Of a DNA stretch of 64,000 nt, positions 58,036 to 64,000 are shown piece after piece. Both the position numbers and the translations under genes were made by a program. The stretch is from the NCBI GenBank assembly GCA_937907395.1, contig CALCII010000016.1, positions 186,001 through 250,000 of the forward strand, written 5' to 3'. The notes under the pieces were generated by a model. The model ran no database searches. It was not told where the DNA came from and saw nothing but the letters and a program-made list of their open reading frames with translations. Origin of the DNA: an uncultured Chitinophagaceae bacterium (GTDB taxonomy: Bacteria > Bacteroidota > Bacteroidia > Chitinophagales > Chitinophagaceae). The first letter of the stretch is position 1. Every line of letters begins with the position of its first letter.

Positions 58036-60144
58036 ATGAAGCAAGCTGTGTTGCCGTTGATTTTTACATGTGTGGCCGGCTTATTTGCCGAAGCTCAAAT
58101 GAACTATCCCGTTACAAAAAAAACTGATGTGGTGGATGATTACCACGGAACCAAGATTGCCGATCCTTACCGTTGGCTGGAAGATGATAACAGTACAGAA
58201 ACCAAAGATTGGGTGGCAGCGCAAAACAAAGTGACATTCGATTATCTCTCTAAAATTCCATTCAGGGATAAAGTGAAAGCAAGATTGGGTGAAATGTGGA
58301 ATTATACACGTTACGGCTCGCCATCAAAAGAAGGAGCTTATTATTATTTCTATAAAAATGATGGATTACAGAATCAAAGTATTTTATACCGGCAGAAAGG
58401 ATTAACCGGGCAACCGGAAGTATTCATCGACCCCAACCAGTTTTCAGCAGATGGAACAGTTGCGCTGGGTGGTGTTTATTTTTCTAAACATAGTAAGTAT
58501 GTGGCGTATCTCACCGCTCAAAGTGGTAGTGATTGGCAGGAAGTAACATTGCTGGATGTGGAATCAAAACAATTATTGCCGGATAAAATCAGGTTTGTAA
58601 AATTCAGTGGTATTAACTGGAATGAAGATGAAGGATTTTATTACAGCCGCTATCCTGAACCAGACGAGAAAAACAAACTGAGCAAACAAAACCAGTTTCA
58701 TGCTGTGTATTACCATAAGATGGGAACACCGCAATCAGATGACGTGTTGATTTATAAAGACAAACAACATCCGCTCCGCAATGTAGGAGCCGGTTTAACA
58801 GATGACGGACGATTCCTCATTCTTAGCATAACTGAAGGAACCAGCGGTAATGAAGTAAGAGTGAAAGATCTGAAAAGCGGACAAAAAGATTTTTCTGTTT
58901 TGATACCCGGATTTAAAACAGAACCGGATGTGATTGACAATCTGGGCGACAAATTAATTGTAAAGACAAACGAAAGTGCACCCAATTATGAAGTGGTGTT
59001 GGTTGATCCGAAAAATCCGCAACCTTCCAACTGGCGTACTCTGATAGCCGAGCAAAAAGATATCCTGCAAAGTGTAACAACTGCCGGAGGATACCTGTTT
59101 TGCACCTACCTGAAAGACGCATCTACCAAAGTGTACCAATACACGTATGAAGGCAAACTGGTGAGAGCGATACAATTGCCCGGCATCGGTACCGCATCGG
59201 GCTTCAGCGGAAAACATAACGATAAAGAAATCTTCTATACGTTTTCTTCTTACAATACACCACCTTCTATTTTCCGTTTGCAGATTGTGAGTGGTGCTTC
59301 CACTTTGTTCCGTAAAACAGAAACAAAGTTTAAAAGCAATGATTATGAAACGAAGCAGGTGTTCTTTCAAAGTAAAGACGGTACAAGAGTTCCCATGTTT
59401 CTTACTTATAAAAAAGGAATGAAACTCGATGGAAGTAACCCTGTATTACTTTATGGTTATGGAGGATTTAATATTCCTCAAACACCTGGCTTCAGCATCA
59501 GCAATGCCTTCTGGCTGGAGCAGGGCGGTATTTTTGCAGTTGTGAATTTAAGAGGTGGAAGTGAATACGGAGAAGACTGGCATAAAGCCGGCATGCTGGC
59601 GAATAAGCAACATGTGTTTGATGATTTTATTTCAGCAGCCGAATACCTGATTGCCAACAAATACACCAACAACCAGAAGATTGCTATTCGTGGCGGTTCC
59701 AATGGTGGTTTGTTAGTAGGCGCTTGTATGACGCAACGTCCCGATTTGTTTAAAGTGGCATTACCAGCTGTGGGTGTTATGGATATGCTGCGTTACCATC
59801 TTTTTACCATTGGTTGGGCATGGGCAGTGGAGTATGGCAGAAGCGATAATGCCGATCAGTTCAAATACCTGGTGAAATATTCACCGTTGCATAATTTGAA
59901 AGATGGGGTTTCTTATCCGGCTACATTGGTAACCACAGCCGATCATGATGACCGTGTGGTTCCTGCTCATTCGTTCAAGTTTGCAGCTCGTTTGCAGGAA
60001 GCACATAAAGGAAACAACCCGGTATTGATCCGTATTGAAACCAAAGCCGGGCATGGTGCAGGAAAGCCCACCAGCAAGCAGATTGAAGAAGCAGCAGATA
60101 TCTGGAGTTTTGTGATGTATAATATGGGTATGACGATCAAATAA
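58036..60144 (+). CDS. Exported prolyl oligopeptidase (S9A)
   Basis: 702-residue serine peptidase from ATG 58036; a TTG-led extension of 7 codons is unlikely. Signal peptide about 1-20 (ending LFAEAQ), beta-propeller about 60-400, then the alpha/beta-hydrolase domain. Catalytic Ser is in RGGSNGGLL, Asp in HDDRVVP and His in KAGHGAGKPT. It cleaves peptides after proline, probably in the periplasm. Confidence 0.93.
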   Translation: MKQAVLPLIFTCVAGLFAEAQMNYPVTKKTDVVDDYHGTKIADPYRWLEDDNSTETKDWVAAQNKVTFDYLSKIPFRDKVKARLGEMWNYTRYGSPSKEGAYYYFYKNDGLQNQSILYRQKGLTGQPEVFIDPNQFSADGTVALGGVYFSKHSKYVAYLTAQSGSDWQEVTLLDVESKQLLPDKIRFVKFSGINWNEDEGFYYSRYPEPDEKNKLSKQNQFHAVYYHKMGTPQSDDVLIYKDKQHPLRNVGAGLTDDGRFLILSITEGTSGNEVRVKDLKSGQKDFSVLIPGFKTEPDVIDNLGDKLIVKTNESAPNYEVVLVDPKNPQPSNWRTLIAEQKDILQSVTTAGGYLFCTYLKDASTKVYQYTYEGKLVRAIQLPGIGTASGFSGKHNDKEIFYTFSSYNTPPSIFRLQIVSGASTLFRKTETKFKSNDYETKQVFFQSKDGTRVPMFLTYKKGMKLDGSNPVLLYGYGGFNIPQTPGFSISNAFWLEQGGIFAVVNLRGGSEYGEDWHKAGMLANKQHVFDDFISAAEYLIANKYTNNQKIAIRGGSNGGLLVGACMTQRPDLFKVALPAVGVMDMLRYHLFTIGWAWAVEYGRSDNADQFKYLVKYSPLHNLKDGVSYPATLVTTADHDDRVVPAHSFKFAARLQEAHKGNNPVLIRIETKAGHGAGKPTSKQIEEAADIWSFVMYNMGMTIK

Positions 60145-60210
60145 AAACATACAGTTTATATTTTAAAATGATCTTCGTAACCGAAAGAACAGTTATATAA
60201 CCTGAATGAT

Positions 60211-61110
60211 ATGAAAGTACTGGTTACCGGTGCCAATGGAATGTTAGGTCAGCATCTCATCCGCCAGTTGGTGGAAGAAGGCAAGTTTACCATTTATGCC
60301 ACAGGGAAGGGGCCCAGCCGTTTACCTTATGGTATCACCAATGGGGTTACTTATCACCAGGTGGATTTAACTGATTTCAAAAAGACACAAGCATTCATCG
60401 AAAAAATTGCACCACACATCATTATTCATGCCGCTGCTATGACACAGCCCAACGATTGTGCGGCCGATAAACATACCTGCTGGAAGGTGAACGTTGGTGC
60501 CACAAGGGTGCTGGTGAAAGCGGCCCAGTCGATCAAAGCTTATTTCATCTATGTGAGTACCGATTTTGTATTTGATGGGGAAGAAGGTCCTTATGATGAA
60601 CATGCAACTCCCAATCCTATTAATGATTATGGCGAAAGTAAATTGCTCGCCGAAGAAATAGTGGAAATGAGCGGACTCAACTGGGCCATTGTGCGCACTG
60701 TATTGGTATATGGTGATAAAGTACCTGGCGGACGGCCCAATTTTGTACTGTGGGTGAAAGACAAACTCAATGCAGGTGAGCATATTAATGTGGTGGACGA
60801 CCAGGTGCGTACACCAACCTATGTGGTAGACCTGGCCAAAGGAATCTTACTCGTGGTATTGAAACATGCCAAAGGAATTTTTCATATTTCGGGGAAAGAC
60901 AGTTGCACGCCTTATCAACTGGCCTGCATGATTGCATCATTGATGGGAAAAGATCCATCGCTGATCCGCAGAGTTACGGCAGATACGTTTAAAGAACCTG
61001 CCCGTCGCCCTCCCAAAACCGGTTTTATCATTACAAAAGCCGTGAAAGAATTAGGCTATGTTCCGGTAAAATTGGAAGAAGGAGTGAAGCGGGTGCTGGG
61101 ACTTCAATAA
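60211..61110 (+). CDS. RmlD-like NAD(P)-dependent sugar reductase
   Basis: 299-residue short-chain dehydrogenase of the extended type. VTGANGMLGQHLIRQL is the cofactor loop, and YVSTDFVFDGEEGPYDEH with NDYGESKLLAEE gives the Ser/Tyr-x3-Lys site. This is closest to dTDP-4-dehydrorhamnose reductase-type proteins, but the rest of an rml operon is absent, so a different sugar or a general reductase is possible. It is convergent with the CtlX-like gene, 2 bases apart. Confidence 0.82.
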   Translation: MKVLVTGANGMLGQHLIRQLVEEGKFTIYATGKGPSRLPYGITNGVTYHQVDLTDFKKTQAFIEKIAPHIIIHAAAMTQPNDCAADKHTCWKVNVGATRVLVKAAQSIKAYFIYVSTDFVFDGEEGPYDEHATPNPINDYGESKLLAEEIVEMSGLNWAIVRTVLVYGDKVPGGRPNFVLWVKDKLNAGEHINVVDDQVRTPTYVVDLAKGILLVVLKHAKGIFHISGKDSCTPYQLACMIASLMGKDPSLIRRVTADTFKEPARRPPKTGFIITKAVKELGYVPVKLEEGVKRVLGLQ

Positions 61111-61112
61111 AT

Positions 61113-62033
61113 TTATTTTCTGTGCAGAAATATCTCTGCCATCATACACCTGGCACTTCCTCCACCATTGGTTTCAATCGTGGTTAAGTCTGAATGAAGA
61201 ATGGGATTATAAGATTCCAGTTTCTGTATTTGTTCGGTTGTGAGTGACCGGTAGGCGCTGCTGCTCATCACCAGTATTTTTTGGCCTGTTTTGTTTTCCA
61301 CCTGCAGCATATTGCCTGCAAATCGATTCATTTGTGCATAAGAAATTTCAATGATCTCTTTGCCGCTGTTACGGATAGTGTTGAGCACCGTTTCACGTTC
61401 TGCAGCATCGGCAATGCTTTCAGAACAGATTACAGCATAGCGATCGGCAATGCACATCATCACATTAGTATGATAAATCTCACCTCCTGTTTCATCCACG
61501 CTCCGGAATGAACAGGAACGATAGGCCATCTGGTTACACCAGTTTTCAAACAATGTTTTATCTGTACGGGGAGAAATACAGGCATAGGCAATTTTGTTTG
61601 CCCGGTCGAGTACCATGCTTCCCGTTCCTTCGAGAAAGCGTTGGTTATTTTCTTCAGCTGTATAATCAATTTCATTGCTGATCTCAAATTTCGAACGGAT
61701 GGTATTCACCACTGTTTGCTTTCTTTCTGCTCTGCGGTTTACTGCAAACATGGGATAAAAAATCATCGAGCCATCCCAGTGAAAACTGATCCAGTTGTTG
61801 GGGAAAATGCTGTCGGGTGTATGGGGTTCCGGTGTGTCCTGTACAACGGTAACATCAACACCAGCGTTTGTGAGTTTCTCCACAAATAAATCAAATTCAA
61901 CCAATGCTTTTTGTTGGGCTGCTTCATTGCTTCCTGCCTGTTGAAATGCGTTGTTGACTGCAGTTTCTTTATTGAAATCAAATGCTACAGGGCGGATCAT
62001 CAGTAATTGCGATGTTGTTTGCTGTAAAACCAT
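61113..62033 (-). CDS. ctlX: CtlX-like amidinotransferase-fold hydrolase
   Basis: 306-residue protein of the arginine-deiminase superfamily. TPDSIFPNNWISFH (substrate Asp), LEGTGSMVLDR, GGEIYHTNVMMCI (His) and the C-terminal NGGGSARCMMAEIF with likely nucleophile Cys296 match the proposed citrulline-utilising hydrolase CtlX. It starts 20 bases after the stop of the arginine deiminase gene, so the pair is likely co-expressed. Confidence 0.85.
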   Translation of the reverse strand: MVLQQTTSQLLMIRPVAFDFNKETAVNNAFQQAGSNEAAQQKALVEFDLFVEKLTNAGVDVTVVQDTPEPHTPDSIFPNNWISFHWDGSMIFYPMFAVNRRAERKQTVVNTIRSKFEISNEIDYTAEENNQRFLEGTGSMVLDRANKIAYACISPRTDKTLFENWCNQMAYRSCSFRSVDETGGEIYHTNVMMCIADRYAVICSESIADAAERETVLNTIRNSGKEIIEISYAQMNRFAGNMLQVENKTGQKILVMSSSAYRSLTTEQIQKLESYNPILHSDLTTIETNGGGSARCMMAEIFLHRK

Positions 62034-62053
62034 TCTCTGGTAATTGTTTTGTT

Positions 62054-63568
62054 TTAAATTTTATCTCTCAGTAAAGGCATACTCATACAGTGGCTGCCGC
62101 CTCTGGCTCTTGAAAGTTCGGCCGAAGGTAATAAGATCAATGTGTCTTTAATGCTTTCGGGATCGGTTCCGTTTTCAAACAAATCAAATGCCTCATTGGT
62201 TGTGAGAACATTAAACCCAACAGCTTTAAAGGCTTCTGCCGTTTTATTATTACGGTCGTATCCAATCACAACGCCTTCTTTCAGTGCCACTACATTACAA
62301 CTGTCGGTCCACTGTTCCCGCTCATCATGCGGGAACACATTGCCACCACTGTAAATGATTTTTACATCATCGGCCGCTACTCCAAAATCTTCCACACTGA
62401 TCTGGCGCAGTAAGGTTTCAATGCCGGGTATTTGCTGTTTTACACTGTAATCTTTTGTCTTGATATAAGGCTCGTTGGCTGGTTTGCGGAACTGAATAAT
62501 TTCCACCTGCTCCATTTCCAGCGGACGTGAAACATGTGCCAGTTTGTTGAAATAACTATGGCGGCTGATATGTTCTGCAGTGAGGATCTTTTCACTGAAA
62601 CGTCCGTACAATACCCACACATTACGTTTTACCTGGGTGAAAATGGTATCAATGTGCATCTGTGCACGGCTTTGCGGAATTTTTACAACTGAAATTTTTT
62701 CAATGCCCAGTTCCGGTTTGCTGAAGAGGGTATGAATGATTTCGTTGATCGCATTACTGCTGGTGCGGATGCTGCAACCAATCACAAAATGTTTCGGGTG
62801 AATCATCATCACATCACCACCTTCAATTGTGATAATGCGGTGTTTTCGTTCTTCTTCTTCATATAGAAAAAAATCACTCTCTTCGATAATCTCCATTACT
62901 TTCTGCGGCTCATCTTTAAAGAAATAATAGAGCGATAAAAATTTGGTGAGCAATGATTCCCTTCTTCTGGCAGAGGTCGCCATACGACTGAGCAGAATAT
63001 GATCCTTCACCATAATTCCGATATCCCGTGTGAAAATAAAATTGGGAATAGGAGGAAAAATATATTGGTCTTCGCCCGATTGATTTTCTTCTGCCGGTAA
63101 TACACCTGTGATGAAAATTTTGGCAAGCAGGGCAGCATCATGAATATTTTCTAACCGTTGCTGAATAGCGAAACTGGATTCTTCATACGAACAAATAGCA
63201 GAGATCAGCCGAAGTTTCACTTTATCGTCTTTCACAATCTCGGCCAGCAATTGCTGTGTATCGATTACTTTATCGCTGTTGAAATATTCTTTCTTTCCGG
63301 GAATAAAACACCATGCTTTCCGTTCAGGAATGGAATGTTCCTGGTAATGGTTGATGTAATTGATTTTTTCACGGTCAAGGAAATACAATAACAACTTTAC
63401 ATAGTGATTGTATTCTTTCTGCATCTTGTTCAGGTGTACAATATCATCGTACAGGTTATCGGCAAATGTTCCCGGGATGATCTTGCCAATACCACCATCC
63501 GGACTGTGGATTACTAGTTTTCGCAGACGGCCTATTTCATTTTCGACATAATATTTTGACGTGTTCAT
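62054..63568 (-). CDS. Arginine deiminase family protein
   Basis: 504-residue protein. GRLRKLVIHSPDGG begins the fold, IFTRDIGIMVKDHILL has the Asp of the active site, ITIEGGDVMMIHPKHFVIG has the Glu/Asp, and RARGGSHCMSMPL has the catalytic Cys494. It probably turns arginine into citrulline and ammonia. It is clearly longer than classic ArcA (about 410) because of a helical insert around residues 90-160 and 210-250. Specificity for arginine is inferred. Confidence 0.85.
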   Translation of the reverse strand: MNTSKYYVENEIGRLRKLVIHSPDGGIGKIIPGTFADNLYDDIVHLNKMQKEYNHYVKLLLYFLDREKINYINHYQEHSIPERKAWCFIPGKKEYFNSDKVIDTQQLLAEIVKDDKVKLRLISAICSYEESSFAIQQRLENIHDAALLAKIFITGVLPAEENQSGEDQYIFPPIPNFIFTRDIGIMVKDHILLSRMATSARRRESLLTKFLSLYYFFKDEPQKVMEIIEESDFFLYEEEERKHRIITIEGGDVMMIHPKHFVIGCSIRTSSNAINEIIHTLFSKPELGIEKISVVKIPQSRAQMHIDTIFTQVKRNVWVLYGRFSEKILTAEHISRHSYFNKLAHVSRPLEMEQVEIIQFRKPANEPYIKTKDYSVKQQIPGIETLLRQISVEDFGVAADDVKIIYSGGNVFPHDEREQWTDSCNVVALKEGVVIGYDRNNKTAEAFKAVGFNVLTTNEAFDLFENGTDPESIKDTLILLPSAELSRARGGSHCMSMPLLRDKI

Positions 63569-63657
63569 ATGACTTATTTTAAATTGAATACCGGTAAATA
63601 AATGGAATTGTTTTGCCTGGGCAAAAACATAATTATGCAGGAACGGAAGCGATTTAC

Positions 63658-63750
63658 TCAGTAATCGGGTAAACTGCCTTCACCTGCAGCAATCAGGTTG
63701 AGGAAGTAAGGCAGCATCTGGTTGATGGAAATATGTTTACTTCTAAACAT
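63658..63750 (-). CDS. Possible 30-residue protein
   Basis: An open frame of 30 codons from ATG at 63750 to TGA at 63660-63658, beginning MFRSKHISINQMLPYF and ending AAGEGSLPDY. It begins 9 bases after the stop of the upstream monooxygenase-like gene, where a coupled small gene would be expected. I do not recognise it; it may be chance. The gap from 63569 to 63657 holds a short TGTTTTGCC/GGCAAAAACA hairpin only. Confidence 0.3.
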   Translation of the reverse strand: MFRSKHISINQMLPYFLNLIAAGEGSLPDY

Positions 63751-63759
63751 AGTTGCAAG

Positions 63760-64000
63760 TTAATGGTTTTGAACAGATGGTGCAAGAAGTCTGCCTAAAG
63801 GATCAATACCATTAAGCGTTCCCTCAGTTTTCAGCACTTTAAAGCGCACAAACATGTCCTCGCTGTACCATTTTTCCTGTCTTGTTTTTCGCACTATCTC
63901 TGCATGGTTCTGCATTTTGTACGCAAACTGTTTCACATGCTCTTTGCTTTGCCAGAAGGAGAGCGTTGCCTGCCTTACCCACAACCATTCCCCAATACCC
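63760..64000 (-). CDS. C-terminal part of a CrtA (spheroidene monooxygenase)-like protein
   Basis: The frame enters from the window end, so only the last 79 or so residues are seen. WVRQATLSFWQSKEHVKQFAYKMQNHAEIVRKTRQEKWYSEDMFVRFKVLKT resembles the C-terminal half of spheroidene monooxygenase-like proteins (dimeric alpha-beta barrel). True substrate unknown; the tail after FKVL is specific to this protein. The beginning lies outside the window. Confidence 0.6.
   Translation of the reverse strand, partial: GIGEWLWVRQATLSFWQSKEHVKQFAYKMQNHAEIVRKTRQEKWYSEDMFVRFKVLKTEGTLNGIDPLGRLLAPSVQNH

Noticed and set aside
63605..63635. Terminator or attenuator in front of the arginine deiminase gene
   Set aside because: TGTTTTGCC/GGCAAAAACA can pair, but no T-run follows on either strand, so support is weak.

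Overview
The window is a chromosomal segment of a member of the Bacteroidetes, most likely family Chitinophagaceae. The evidence is: a secreted protein with a type IX secretion (Por-type) C-terminal domain; promoters of the TTTG-N18-21-TAnnTTTG type in front of RNA genes; almost no Shine-Dalgarno sequences; a futalosine-pathway menaquinone gene (mqnA); glutaminyl-tRNA synthetase; and tmRNA with a tag ending YAMAA. The content is mostly housekeeping, with several repeat-rich intergenic stretches.

Layout. 1-3.3 kb: rseP site-2 protease and a membrane-anchored MutS-like ATPase. 3.3-4.4 kb: tmRNA gene (ssrA), an odd duplicate of its 3' end carrying two perfect hairpins, and an orphan SMI1-like gene. 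4.5-10.7 kb: galactoside use (secreted GH5-like and GH2 enzymes, divergent galK). 10.8-17.8 kb: a polytopic membrane protein, acyl-CoA carboxylase beta subunit, DUF6580-like membrane protein, yraN, purB, mqnA. 17.8-27.5 kb: a surface-polysaccharide type cluster of glycosyltransferases, a methyltransferase, two exported proteins and a YfhO-type membrane protein. 27.5-32.3 kb: queuosine-precursor transporter, Nudix, CorA, DinB-like, dapF, nucleoside phosphorylase. 32.3-32.9 kb: tRNA-Cys embedded in a tandem array of tRNA-like pseudogenes whose D-arm (and once the T-loop) is replaced by perfect hairpins. 33-42.5 kb: glnS, VIT-type transporter, ornithine aminotransferase, ispE, bifunctional-nuclease-like protein, etfBA, TPR protein, tilS. 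42.5-48.7 kb: rhomboid protease, rlmH, a frameshifted amidohydrolase, tRNA-Arg, an AT-rich two-gene module of unknown function, thioredoxin, and two arrays of a 123-bp repeat. 48.7-57.9 kb: GH20 hexosaminidase, a 5-oxoprolinase operon (pxpBCA with an NRAMP-like transporter and a 2'-5' RNA ligase-like protein), pyruvate kinase and phosphofructokinase. 58-64 kb: prolyl oligopeptidase, RmlD-like reductase, CtlX-like hydrolase, arginine deiminase, a tiny ORF and the C-terminal part of a CrtA-like monooxygenase.

The most unusual material is non-coding. Perfect hairpins sit inside duplicated tRNA-like sequences at two loci (ssrA and tRNA-Cys). A separate roughly 130-bp intergenic element occurs twice with two stems kept by compensatory base changes. 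All gene calls come from reading translated motifs without database searches, so family names are recognitions rather than search results.
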